NCBI GenBank assembly: GCA_039819785.1
Contig: JBCBRH010000016.1
Span: forward strand, 1-64,000
Source: JBCBRD01 sp039819785
GTDB lineage: Bacteria > Pseudomonadota > Alphaproteobacteria > Rhizobiales > Hyphomicrobiaceae
Reading direction: 5' to 3'
Length of the DNA: 64,000 bases
Of this stretch, positions 53,385-61,243 are shown one piece after another. The stretch's first letter is position 1. Each line of letters begins with the position of its first letter. Under the pieces are notes generated by a model. The model was given only the letters and a program-made list of their open reading frames with translations. It had not been told where the DNA came from and ran no database searches. The position numbers and the translations under genes are program-made.

Positions 53385-53478
53385 TTGCTTTGCGAAGAAA
53401 CGCGCCATCACAACGTTGTTTCAAACGTTGTCTCACATGGGTGGCACGGTGATCTCTGGGGTCGTCTCTTGACCGAAC

Positions 53479-54264
53479 TTAGGCTGCGGAGTTGCGTGGC
53501 CTGAGGTCTGCGGTCTGAAGCCAGCCAAGGCCTGCTTCGGTTGTTTTGCGCGGTCGGTACTCACACCCGATCCAGCCACGATATCCCGATGCTTCGATAG
53601 CCTGCAAAATCTCGTTGAGATCCCAATCACCCTGGTCGGGTTCGCCACGATCAGGCGGGCCGGCAATCTGGATGTGCCGTGTGATGTCGGCTGCCTCCGC
53701 GATTGCGGCCAGCACATCCCCTTCCATGCGATGGCGATGGTAGAGGTCCAGCTGCAGGCCCAGGTTCGGCGCGCCGACGGCTTCGATGATGGCGCGGGCA
53801 TGCGCTGTGCGGGTCAGGTGGTATCCCGGCATATCGTAGGTGTTGATGGGTTCGATCAGGATGTCGATCCCGTGGGGCTCTGCCATTCTTGCGGCAAAGG
53901 CAAGATTGCCGATAAATGTCTCGTCATCGGCAGTTTCGGCGAGACCTGCCATCGCATGCAGACGGACGCACCCGACTGTCTCGGCATATCGCAGGGCTCT
54001 GGCGGTTGCGTCTTCAAACTCGCTCTCCCGGCCCTTTTGAGCTGCAAGACCACGATCACCGGCGTCCCATTTTCCCGGATGTATGTTGAACAGAACCAGC
54101 GTAAGATCATGCAAGCGGAGGGTATCGCGGACCACTTCGGCTGGGATTTCGTAAGGAAAAAGCATTTCAACGCCGCAAAAGCCGGCGCGTGCCGCGCACT
54201 CGAAGCGCTGTGACAGCGGCACTTCGTTGAACAACATCGTCAAGTTGGCTGCCAGATTATGCAT
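53479..54264 (-). CDS. Hydroxypyruvate isomerase-like TIM-barrel protein
   Basis: A cytoplasmic sugar-phosphate isomerase/epimerase family enzyme of 261 aa, of the Hyi/OtnI type that interconverts hydroxypyruvate and tartronate semialdehyde. Metal-ligand segments are visible: ILIEPINTYDMPGYHL near 138 (Glu), LGLQLDLYHRHRMEGD near 172 (Asp and His), RHIQIAGPPDRGEPDQGDWDL near 195 (His) and GWIGCEYRP near 235 (Glu). The start NLTMLFNEVPLSQRFECAARAGF is typical. GGGG precedes ATG 54264. It lies five bases after the arfB stop, so it is the third gene of a minus-strand operon with flavin reductase and arfB. Whether it acts on hydroxypyruvate or another keto-sugar cannot be told. Confidence 0.92.
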   Translation of the reverse strand: MHNLAANLTMLFNEVPLSQRFECAARAGFCGVEMLFPYEIPAEVVRDTLRLHDLTLVLFNIHPGKWDAGDRGLAAQKGRESEFEDATARALRYAETVGCVRLHAMAGLAETADDETFIGNLAFAARMAEPHGIDILIEPINTYDMPGYHLTRTAHARAIIEAVGAPNLGLQLDLYHRHRMEGDVLAAIAEAADITRHIQIAGPPDRGEPDQGDWDLNEILQAIEASGYRGWIGCEYRPRKTTEAGLGWLQTADLRPRNSAA

Positions 54265-54269
54265 GTGCG

Positions 54270-54698
54270 TTACCCCAGATCCGGTTTGGTCCGCCGCAGG
54301 GCCTTGACCTGTCCACGCCGGGTCTTCTGATCCAGCCGCTTTCTCTTCGCTGCACGAGACGGTTTTGTGGCAATCCGCTGTTTGGGCGGATGAAGTGCAC
54401 GGCGAACAAGTGCAACCAAGCGGGCACGCGCGTCAGCCCGGTTTCGTTCCTGGGTGCGATAGGTTTCCGCGCGAAGGATCAGAATTCCATCATCTGTCAG
54501 CCGCCGCCCCGCCAGCGGTCTCATCCGGGCTTTGACGCCCTGGCTGAGTGTGTCGCAATTCAACAGATCGAAACGCAATTCAACGGCGGTCGATACTTTG
54601 TTGACATTCTGCCCGCCGGGGCCGGATGCCCGCACGAACCGTTCTTCCAGCCACTGTTCCTCAATAACGGTTGCGTGATCGATATGGAGATCCGCCAT
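54270..54698 (-). CDS. arfB: Alternative ribosome-rescue factor / peptidyl-tRNA hydrolase ArfB
   Basis: Frees ribosomes stalled on mRNA without a stop codon by hydrolysing peptidyl-tRNA. The protein has 142 aa. The class I release factor GGQ motif is in VRASGPGGQNVNKVSTAVEL near residue 25, and the C-terminal tail is basic (KPSRAAKRKRLDQKTRRGQVKALRR), which inserts into the mRNA channel in ArfB/YaeJ. ATG 54698 overlaps the flavin reductase stop by one base (TGATG) and has GGAG seven bases upstream, so this start is well supported. An in-frame ATG seven codons earlier lies within the upstream gene. Confidence 0.97.
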   Translation of the reverse strand: MADLHIDHATVIEEQWLEERFVRASGPGGQNVNKVSTAVELRFDLLNCDTLSQGVKARMRPLAGRRLTDDGILILRAETYRTQERNRADARARLVALVRRALHPPKQRIATKPSRAAKRKRLDQKTRRGQVKALRRTKPDLG

Positions 54699-55183
54699 CA
54701 GCGTGCTCCGATATCCCAATAATCACCGCGAAAATACAACAGTGGGCTGACGTCTGGCTGGAACAATCCGTCGATGACGTTGCCGATGAAAATCGTATGG
54801 GTTGTAAAGGCATGGCTATCTGTTAGCCGACACTCCAAGGTCGCCAATGCACCATCCAGGATAGGCGTGCCCGCTGGGCCGATCCGCCAGTCCGATCCGG
54901 CAAAGCGTGCTTCACCGGCAAGTCCATCGCGGCCGGCGAACCTGTCGGCAATGGCTTGTTGTTCGGTCGACAACAGGTTGACGCTGAAGTGCTTTAACTC
55001 GGCGATGAGCCCGTGCGCCTGTGTCTCCTGACCAACGCAGACCAGGAGAGCTGGCGGCTTATCGGACACAGAGGCGACTGCGGTTGCGGTTAGGCCCGCC
55101 CTGGCGCCCGGCTGACCGGCTGCCACAACGGTGACTGCTCCGGCCTGATGCCGCATGATGGCTCGATACCGCTCACTTTCCAT
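54698..55183 (-). CDS. Flavin reductase family protein
   Basis: A small FMN-binding reductase of 161 aa, of the group that supplies reduced flavin to two-component monooxygenases. Features: RYRAIMRHQAGAVTVVAAG at the start, GLTATAVASVSDKPPALLVCV near 30 (flavin-binding loop), FSVNLLSTEQQAIADRFAG, GALATLECRLTDSHAFTTHTIFIGNV near 120 and a closing PLLYFRGDYWDIG. ATG 55183 fits the family start; an upstream frame to 55384 is rich in Arg/Pro and unlike the family, and GTG 55216 is another option. The oxygenase partner is not nearby. It is translated in coupling with arfB, with which it has no known functional link. Confidence 0.92.
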   Translation of the reverse strand: MESERYRAIMRHQAGAVTVVAAGQPGARAGLTATAVASVSDKPPALLVCVGQETQAHGLIAELKHFSVNLLSTEQQAIADRFAGRDGLAGEARFAGSDWRIGPAGTPILDGALATLECRLTDSHAFTTHTIFIGNVIDGLFQPDVSPLLYFRGDYWDIGAR

Positions 55184-55405
55184 GTTCGGCACGACGACTG
55201 TTGGATCATTTTTCACGAATTGATTTTCAGTTGCTTTGGTTTGATGACGACATCGTATCGGTGGTGTTGCAGCCCGTAGTCGACGGAGCTGGCACGATGA
55301 GGGCCTCTTATACATAAATTCCAGGTGTCTGCTTAGCGCCCGTTCAACGCGGTCGTAACAAAGCCAAGGCGCGGGTTGATGCAAGTAGACAGGTATACGC
55401 AGACA

Positions 55406-57112
55406 TTAACGTGTCGGCCTTCGCCAATGTGTGCGGCGGTCCTTCAGGATTTCGCGGGCCGCATTATGGCCTGGTGCGCCCGTGACCCCGCCGCCAGGAT
55501 GTGCGCCGGACCCACACAGATAAAGCCCTCGCAGAGGCATCCGGTAGTTGCCATGCCCCAGCACCGGGCGACAGGAAAACAGCTGATCAAGGCCAAGCTG
55601 CCCGTGAAAGATGTCTCCATCAACGAGGCCGAAACGCTGCTCCAGATCCAGAGGTGAGAGAACCTGCCTTGCGATTACGGCCTGGGTCAGGTTCGGCGCG
55701 TATTTGGCAAAGGTTGCGATGACCTGATCTGCGAACGCTTCCTTTTCAGCGGGGTCTTCCCACGACCGCCCATCGGGCAGCTGTGGTGCCACGTGCTGCA
55801 CAAACAACGAGGCGACATGCTGGCCTTTTGGGGCGAGCGTGCTGTCGATGGTTGAGGGGATCAGCATTTCGATGACTGGCTCGCGCGACCAACCATCGCG
55901 ACGGGCGTCGAGAAAGGCATGATCGAGATACGCCATTGTAGGGCCGATGATGATGCCGGCTCCGTGGTGATCAGCCGCTTTGATGCCGGGGCGCGAAATG
56001 AAATCTGGCAGCTCACTTAAGGCAAGGTTCATGCGAAAGGTGCCAGAGCCACTCCTGATGTTTGAAAACCGCGACCTGAGGTGTGGATCAATATCGGCAT
56101 CAGCGAGCAGTTTTGAAAAAAGGAGTTTGGGGCCCAACCCAACAGCGATTGTGTCTGAAAAAGCCATCTCGCCGTTTTCAAGTGTCACACCACGGACTTT
56201 CCCGTTTTCGGTTTCAATGTTGGCAACACCGCAGTTGGTTTTGATAATTGCTCCGGCCGCGGTGGCTGATTCTGCCATGGCCTGAGTGATCGAACCCATA
56301 CCTCCGATGGCATGGCCCCAGACGCCCGTTTTGCCGTTGACCTCGCCGAAGACATGATGAAGCAGGACATAGGCGGTGCCGGGTGTATTGGGGGATGCAT
56401 ATGCGCCGACGATCGAATCGAATGCGAATACTGCTTTGACGTGTTCGTTTTCAAACCAGCGGTCTAAAACCTCGGCTGCACTTTTTGTGAATAGGTCGAC
56501 GACGTTCCGTTTGTTTTCCAAATCGAGTTTGAGATACTTGCGGCTCAAGCCAAGCAACTTTGGAACATCGCCAAGCGGCAGGCCGCCTGCTAATCTCGGC
56601 GGAGTCTGAAGTGTGAGGTCGCGCAGGATGTCAGCTGCCGTCCCCAGCATGGCATCGAAGGCGTCGAGCTGACCGGCATCATGTTCTGAAAGCGCTGCGA
56701 TGGCGCGATGGCGTTCAGTCCGACCGTAGGGCAGAAGGACGTCTTGCTCGCTGTCGATTGGCCAGTAATTGGCGACCGGTCTTTCAACGATTTTTAATCC
56801 GTGTGCGGACAGCCCTAGGTCGGAGATGACTTTGGGCGACAAGAGACTCACTGCGTAGGACGCGACAGAGTTGCGAAAACCAGGATGAAACTCCTCGGTT
56901 AAAGCTGCCCCACCGACTTTTTTTTGTTTCTCCACCACAAGAACACGCAGGCCAGCCTTAGCCAAATAGGCGGAAGTGACGAGGCCATTGTGCCCTGCAC
57001 CAATAATGATTGCGTCCCAATTTCCTGGGTTTTCAATTGATCTATTTTGCAAGTGCGAAGTCTTTTTGAAGTTTGACAGAGAAACGGTCGGGTGTTGTCT
57101 ACTTGAATTCAA
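55406..57112 (-). CDS. FAD-dependent oxidoreductase, PYROXD2/phytoene-desaturase-like
   Basis: A flavoprotein of 568 aa in the CrtI/PYROXD2 superfamily. The dinucleotide motif is WDAIIIGAGHNGLVTSAYLAKAG near residue 34, followed by VVEKQKKVGGAALTEEFHPGF, the family's second FAD contact. GAIGGMGSITQAMAES-like HAIGGMGSITQAMAE near 273 and a C-terminal LYLCGSGAHPGGGVTGAPGHNAA (FAD contact) fit PYROXD2 proteins. The substrate is unknown; no carotenoid genes lie nearby. The start is TTG 57112 with no clear ribosome binding site; another start within the first 30 residues (TTG at residue 22) is possible. A hairpin upstream (57134-57151) may regulate it. Confidence 0.9.
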   Translation of the reverse strand: MNSSRQHPTVSLSNFKKTSHLQNRSIENPGNWDAIIIGAGHNGLVTSAYLAKAGLRVLVVEKQKKVGGAALTEEFHPGFRNSVASYAVSLLSPKVISDLGLSAHGLKIVERPVANYWPIDSEQDVLLPYGRTERHRAIAALSEHDAGQLDAFDAMLGTAADILRDLTLQTPPRLAGGLPLGDVPKLLGLSRKYLKLDLENKRNVVDLFTKSAAEVLDRWFENEHVKAVFAFDSIVGAYASPNTPGTAYVLLHHVFGEVNGKTGVWGHAIGGMGSITQAMAESATAAGAIIKTNCGVANIETENGKVRGVTLENGEMAFSDTIAVGLGPKLLFSKLLADADIDPHLRSRFSNIRSGSGTFRMNLALSELPDFISRPGIKAADHHGAGIIIGPTMAYLDHAFLDARRDGWSREPVIEMLIPSTIDSTLAPKGQHVASLFVQHVAPQLPDGRSWEDPAEKEAFADQVIATFAKYAPNLTQAVIARQVLSPLDLEQRFGLVDGDIFHGQLGLDQLFSCRPVLGHGNYRMPLRGLYLCGSGAHPGGGVTGAPGHNAAREILKDRRTHWRRPTR

Positions 57113-57458
57113 GGGTGTTCATTTCTTCGGAAAGTGTTTCTATGGAAACACCTTCACCGGTCGCAGGTGTGTCAAAGGTGGCGCCTTGTAGTCACTTTGT
57201 TCAGGAATGCGACGGACGCTTGCAGTTGTAACGAAGCACTTCATGTTTCGTTCATGGATTGGATTGAAGATGACCGGCAGTCGTTGATGATGTGAGCTCG
57301 GCGTCGGTCGCAGAAAGATCAGCGTGAAGACTACCGGGCGGTTTATCGGACAAGACTGACGGTCATAGGTTGTCCCCGCCTTAAAGAATTGGATTATTTC
57401 TTACGGACGGTCGTTTGGTTTAACCCATATGGCACGCATCAAATTGGAGATGCATTCG
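57113..57458. other. Divergent region between the FAD oxidoreductase and a small membrane protein gene
   Basis: No gene is seen. An inverted repeat GTGTTTC/GAAACAC (57134-57151, loop TATG) lies 22 bp before the FAD oxidoreductase start, a place that fits an operator. For the small membrane protein the ribosome binding site is GGAG, nine bases before ATG 57459. Confidence 0.5.
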
Positions 57459-57737
57459 ATGACGACGAAACACGGCGACCTTTTTGCAGGCAGTATTACC
57501 ACTGCAAATGCACAGACCGCTTCGGACCTTCGCTCCGCTGGCGGTTTCGGCCACATGCTCGGTTTTCTCGTTGTCGCGATTTTGCCTGCCGCGTTTTGGA
57601 CTGCCATCTTGCATATCGTTACAGGTTTTATGGGAACATCGCTCAGCTTTACCGTACTCGGCTGTGTGTTCACCGCCATTGCAGCATTTCTTGGCGTGAT
57701 CTTTGCGGCTATCGCCCGGACATCATCCAACCGCTAG
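57459..57737 (+). CDS. Small two-helix membrane protein of unknown function
   Basis: An unrecognised protein of 92 aa. A polar start (MTTKHGDLFAGSITTANAQTA) is followed by two hydrophobic segments, GHMLGFLVVAILPAAFWTAILHIV (about 31-54) and SLSFTVLGCVFTAIAAFLGVIFAAIA (about 60-85), and a short basic end. This predicts an inner membrane hairpin with both ends in the cytoplasm. The ribosome binding site GGAG is nine bases before ATG 57459, and codon use looks like that of its neighbours, which supports it as a real gene. It converges with the cysteine-rich gene. Confidence 0.6.
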   Translation: MTTKHGDLFAGSITTANAQTASDLRSAGGFGHMLGFLVVAILPAAFWTAILHIVTGFMGTSLSFTVLGCVFTAIAAFLGVIFAAIARTSSNR

Positions 57738-57829
57738 TCCGTCGGCCGAATATTGAGCCAATCATCAAACCAGGGCTTATGGAGTTCTTGGGGTGGATTT
57801 GGGCTTCAGACGCACGGCGTTACGACGCC

Positions 57830-58138
57830 TTAAGAACTTCCCCAGCTACATTTCAACTGACGACAGGTGCCGCGACGGTTCCCGGAAATGGTGCAGTTTG
57901 TCGTGACAAAGCGGCAGCGGCGGCATGAGAATGATGACACGCAGCCCCGGAAACTACCGCCTTTCGCAAACTGACATGTGCGGATGGTCTGGCAGTCCTT
58001 GTTTGGATTAAACGCCTGGTTGGAATTTGCCTGGCTCCACGCTGACGGTACGGCGAGCATGGTGGACACCAGGACCATCAAGGTCACGGCCGCCAATCTT
58101 ACTGGAACTGGTCTTCGCGCATCAGATTGCTCGATCAT
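57830..58138 (-). CDS. Secreted small cysteine-rich protein of unknown function
   Basis: An unrecognised 102 aa protein with a clear signal peptide (VRLAAVTLMVLVSTMLAVPSAWSQA, cleavage near residue 37). The mature ~65 residues carry eight Cys in a compact basic, Ser/Thr/Asn/Arg-rich sequence: C49, C55 and six more in GCVSSFSCRRC, TTNCTISG, GTCRQLKC. Eight Cys could form four disulphides. There is no lipobox. GGAG lies seven bases before ATG 58138. Small secreted Cys-rich proteins of unknown role occur in rhizobia and relatives. It could be a periplasmic or extracellular binding or antimicrobial peptide; this is speculative. It is convergent with the small membrane protein gene. Confidence 0.75.
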   Translation of the reverse strand: MIEQSDARRPVPVRLAAVTLMVLVSTMLAVPSAWSQANSNQAFNPNKDCQTIRTCQFAKGGSFRGCVSSFSCRRCRFVTTNCTISGNRRGTCRQLKCSWGSS

Positions 58139-58346
58139 GCCCCATCTCCGTCATCACACCCGGGCCAGAAGGCCCACCGCCATAAGTGTCCTTGGCGGAG
58201 ACGGTTTGCGCAAGGGGTTTGATACACCATTGTGAACGCACACAACGGATGAGGGCGCGATGGCACCGCTTGTCGTGGGCCGCTGGTCGTGGGCCGCTGC
58301 AACAGCCTCGATCTTGCGTGCAATGGGGTATAGAACAGAGTATGCG

Positions 58347-59246
58347 CTACTCGGCAGCCGCTGCCTGCTCGCTGCGCCGGACGAGCTCCATGTAGTCGGT
58401 CATCAGAGTCTTGGTGATGTCGCCTGGAACGTAAATGTGTTCAGCGATCGCGGACACCGGTGTGACTTCGGCTGCGGTTCCGGTGACAAAACATTCTGAG
58501 AAATCCGCGAGTTCGTCGGGTAGAATTGTGCGGACGACGACTTCAAAGCCGCGCTGTGTGGCGAGGTCTATCACCGTTCGCCGTGTGATGCCGTCCAGGA
58601 AACAGTCTGGTGTCGGGGTATGGATCACCCCATCCTTGACGAAGAACACGTTCGCGCCGGTGCATTCGGCGACGTGGCCTCGATAGTCAAGCATCAAGGC
58701 ATCTGCCAAGCCGGCCCGTTCGGCGCGGTGCTTCTCTATGGTGCAAATCATGTACAGACCCGCTGCCTTGGCTTTGCAGGGGGCCGTCATTGGGTCTGGC
58801 CTGCGGTAAGTCGCCATGCCAAGTTTGAGGCCCTTCAGGCGCTCTTCCATGGGAAAATACGAGCCCCAATCCCAGGCGGCGATCGCAAGATGGATCATGT
58901 TGGCCTGGGCTGAAATCCCCATTTGCTCACTTCCGCGCCACGTAATCGGGCGAACGTAGCCATCCACCAGGTTGTTGGCTTTGACGACCTCGTTGCAGGC
59001 TGCGTCGATCTCTTCAGCTGAGTAAGGGATTTCGAAGTCAAGAATGCGCGCGCCTTCGATCAGCCGCTCGGTATGTTCGCGAAGCTTGAAGATATGGCCA
59101 CCGTACAGGCGCTCACCTTCGAAGATTGCGCTACCGTAGTGGAGCGCGTGGGTCAGCACATGCAGCTTGGTGTCCTGCCATTTGGTCAGCTTACCATCAA
59201 GCCAGATCGTTCCATCCCGCTGATCGAAAGGCAGCAATTCGGCCAT
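58347..59246 (-). CDS. ilvE: Branched-chain amino acid aminotransferase
   Basis: A PLP enzyme of fold type IV, 299 aa, for the last step of Leu, Ile and Val synthesis and the first of their breakdown. Markers are DGTIWLDGKLTKWQDTKLHVLTHALHYGSAIFEGER at the start (quoted in pieces: WLDGKLTKWQDTK, HALHYGSAIFEGER), CKAKAAGLYM near 160 (Lys binds PLP), EKHRAERAGLADALMLDYRGHVAECTGANVFFV in parts (ADALMLD, ECTGANVFFV), and GITRRTVIDLA near 220, the family signature. AGAGG lies nine bases before ATG 59246; an in-frame TTG at 59255 is less likely. It is divergent from the MarR gene with about 520 bp between. Confidence 0.96.
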   Translation of the reverse strand: MAELLPFDQRDGTIWLDGKLTKWQDTKLHVLTHALHYGSAIFEGERLYGGHIFKLREHTERLIEGARILDFEIPYSAEEIDAACNEVVKANNLVDGYVRPITWRGSEQMGISAQANMIHLAIAAWDWGSYFPMEERLKGLKLGMATYRRPDPMTAPCKAKAAGLYMICTIEKHRAERAGLADALMLDYRGHVAECTGANVFFVKDGVIHTPTPDCFLDGITRRTVIDLATQRGFEVVVRTILPDELADFSECFVTGTAAEVTPVSAIAEHIYVPGDITKTLMTDYMELVRRSEQAAAAE

Positions 59247-59768
59247 GTGCGACAACCTCTTTCCAAATCATAATAAACGGGGTGAGCCGTCGTAATAGCA
59301 ACGGCAACGATCACGATGGACCCCTTAGCACGCTGGGCACTGCATGACGTCGTTACACCAATCGTGATTGCCAGCTGTCTTGAGCACCGTCGTCCAACCC
59401 TGGTTCAAAGGGCTGTCTGAAGGGCAAAATATGGCGAATTGCAGCTTGCCAGCGCTATCAATGCACTGCAACTATGTCAATAAGGCTGACGTAAAATTGG
59501 AGTGGTTCAGCACCGGCCCTGCTGCTTTTATAGAGTACTGCCAGAACGTGTTCGTTTTCGATCGAACACGAAACACGCCTTCAGATCTTGGTTTGGAACA
59601 TGTCACGGGCGCACAACCGCTCACATCCCCGCCTTTCCGGGAATGAACTTTCTGCTCACTATGTGCCAGTGGAACCTGGACGACCAATGGGTCATTGCCG
59701 GTCGGAAACAGGAAAAGGCCGTGTCTGTGGCTGTTGATCGATCACGTCTGAACAACGAGTTGGTCTCC
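59247..59768. other. Region between ilvE and the MarR gene, with a degraded repeat
   Basis: No gene is supported. The region contains the degraded repeat copy at about 59546-59646 (see findings and the repeat entry). A long open frame from 59502 reaches the MarR start, but its first ~90 codons have no family likeness and run through the repeat. Confidence 0.5.
59546..59646 (+). repeat. Probable degraded copy of the dispersed hairpin repeat
   Basis: AGAACGTGTTCGTTTTCG matches the left start of the other copies (AGAGCCTGTTTCCTTTTCG) with changes, and TCTTGGTTTGGAACATG with ACGGGCGCACAACCGC matches CTCTTGATTTGGAGCATG with CCGGGCGGAAAACCGC in about three of four bases. The left and right arms no longer pair well. 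It is a plausible old copy; edges are approximate. Confidence 0.5.
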
Positions 59769-59804
59769 ATGGGGACAGCAAACGCGATGGGGACAGCAAA
59801 CGCG
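59769..59804 (+). repeat. Perfect 18-bp tandem duplication at the MarR start
   Basis: ATGGGGACAGCAAACGCG occurs twice head to tail (59769-59786 and 59787-59804). It duplicates a start codon and five further codons in frame, so the encoded protein gains MGTANA at its N-terminus. The second copy could be an alternative start. Confidence 0.95.
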
Positions 59805-60293
59805 CCTGTTGGGACCGGCGCCGATGGTGCTGCCAGAACGCGTCTGATCGCGACCATGGAGCTTTTGTTTTTTGCCTACCGTGACTTCACTCGCGATGCG
59901 GACGCTGTACTGGCCGGTTACCAGTTCGGACGGGCGCATCACCGCGTGCTGCACTTTGTCCATCGCAATCCTGGGTTGCGGGTCGCTGACCTGCTGGACA
60001 TCCTCCAGATCACCAAACAGAGCTTGTCGAGGGTGCTCAAACAGTTGATTGATGATGGGTTTATCCATCAAAGAGCCAGCAATGCCGATGGCCGTGCCCG
60101 GTTGCTTCATACGACGGACAAGGGCCGTGATCTCGCTGAGCGGCTGATTGATCTTCAACTCCGGCGGATTTCGAAGGCGCTTGAGATTGCCGGCGCTGAT
60201 GCTGAAGACACCGTGGAAGCTTTCCTGATGGGGATGATCGATGAAAGAGAACATCAGCGTGTGGAAACGTTGACGAGATCGGATAATGTCTGA
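59769..60293 (+). CDS. MarR family transcriptional regulator
   Basis: A winged-helix regulator of 174 aa. The DNA-binding domain is AHHRVLHFVHRNPGLRVADLLDIL then ITKQSLSRVLKQLIDDGFI and a wing with DGRARLLHTTDKG, the MarR pattern (quoted in pieces). The N-terminus contains a perfect 18-bp tandem duplication, giving MGTANA twice (59769-59804), so two ATG codons six residues apart could start translation. GAG precedes the first ATG weakly. It lies before the two-component pair on the same strand, 80 bp away. Its targets are not known; a ligand such as an aromatic acid is usual for the family. Confidence 0.88.
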   Translation: MGTANAMGTANAPVGTGADGAARTRLIATMELLFFAYRDFTRDADAVLAGYQFGRAHHRVLHFVHRNPGLRVADLLDILQITKQSLSRVLKQLIDDGFIHQRASNADGRARLLHTTDKGRDLAERLIDLQLRRISKALEIAGADAEDTVEAFLMGMIDEREHQRVETLTRSDNV

Positions 60294-60373
60294 ACTCAGG
60301 AGTTTCGGTTTGTTGGCGGCGCGGACTGCGCCGTTGTTTCCAGCAACCTGATTTTGTGGGAGTACAAACGCCG

Positions 60374-61090
60374 ATGGAACCTGCCCGGGTACTTGAGAGC
60401 GATGGAGCCATCAACGATGACTCTCCGCATGTGCTGATTGTCGATGATGACCAGAAAATCCGCGACTTGCTGGCGCTTTATCTGGGAAACAACGGCTTCC
60501 GCGTAACAACAGCAGCTGATGTCCAGGCTGCGCGCGCCGCGATGCGGGGCCTGTCATTTGATCTTGTGCTTCTCGACTGGATGATGCCGGGTGTCACGGG
60601 CATCGAACTGGCCCGTGAACTGAAGGCGACCCAATCGGTCCCGATTTGTATGCTCACGGCACGCTCGGACACAAATGACCGGATTGCAGGGCTTGAAGCT
60701 GGCGTTGATGATTATGTGGCCAAGCCGTTTGAACCACGTGAATTGCTGCTTCGTTTGCGCAACATCTTGAAGCGCGGCGACGGGGCGGTGATTTCGGGCC
60801 AGGAAATCCGCCTGGGTTCACTGTTGTTCCAAATCGAGCGCGGCGAATTGCGCAGCGAAACTGAAACGATCAAGCTGACTGAGCGGGAACGTGATCTGTT
60901 GCGGCTGTTTGCTTCCCGGATCGGGAACCCCATTCCACGTCATGAGCTCGCCACCGACGACAACACAGGAAATGAACGCGCCATCGACGTTCAAATCAAT
61001 CGGCTGCGTCGCAAAATCGAGAACGACCCCTCGAACCCGGTCTATCTGCAGACTGTGCGTGGGAAGGGCTATGTGCTTTATGCCGATTAA
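60374..61090 (+). CDS. OmpR-family response regulator
   Basis: A two-component regulator of 238 aa. The receiver domain has the acidic VLIVDDDQKIRDLL pair, phospho-acceptor D68 in VLLDWMMPG, the Thr/Ser site in CMLTARSD and the Lys in YVAKPFEP. The C-terminal winged helix has LTERERDLLRLFASR and DVQINRLRRKIENDPSNPVYLQTVRGKGY (in pieces), typical of OmpR/PhoB proteins. ATG 60374 follows GTGGGAGT by about eleven bases; a GTG at 60356 is another option. The sensor kinase gene follows, with its start at 61244. In alphaproteobacteria such pairs control envelope genes; here no target is evident. Confidence 0.94.
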   Translation: MEPARVLESDGAINDDSPHVLIVDDDQKIRDLLALYLGNNGFRVTTAADVQAARAAMRGLSFDLVLLDWMMPGVTGIELARELKATQSVPICMLTARSDTNDRIAGLEAGVDDYVAKPFEPRELLLRLRNILKRGDGAVISGQEIRLGSLLFQIERGELRSETETIKLTERERDLLRLFASRIGNPIPRHELATDDNTGNERAIDVQINRLRRKIENDPSNPVYLQTVRGKGYVLYAD

Positions 61091-61243
61091 CTCCGTCCGA
61101 TTGACTGGGACGGCCTGGTTATTGCGGGCCTCGCCGTCACCTTGCTTGTGGTCAACTGGCAGGTGCCCAACCGGCCGGGTCGGGTCAACGGGCAGGTCCT
61201 CCACGAGCAACGGTTTTGCGCGGGTGTTCACGAAGGACGTTAT

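Noticed and set aside
59502..59768. N-terminal extension of the MarR gene by about 90 codons
   Set aside because: The extension crosses the degraded repeat, lacks family likeness and would make the protein far longer than usual.
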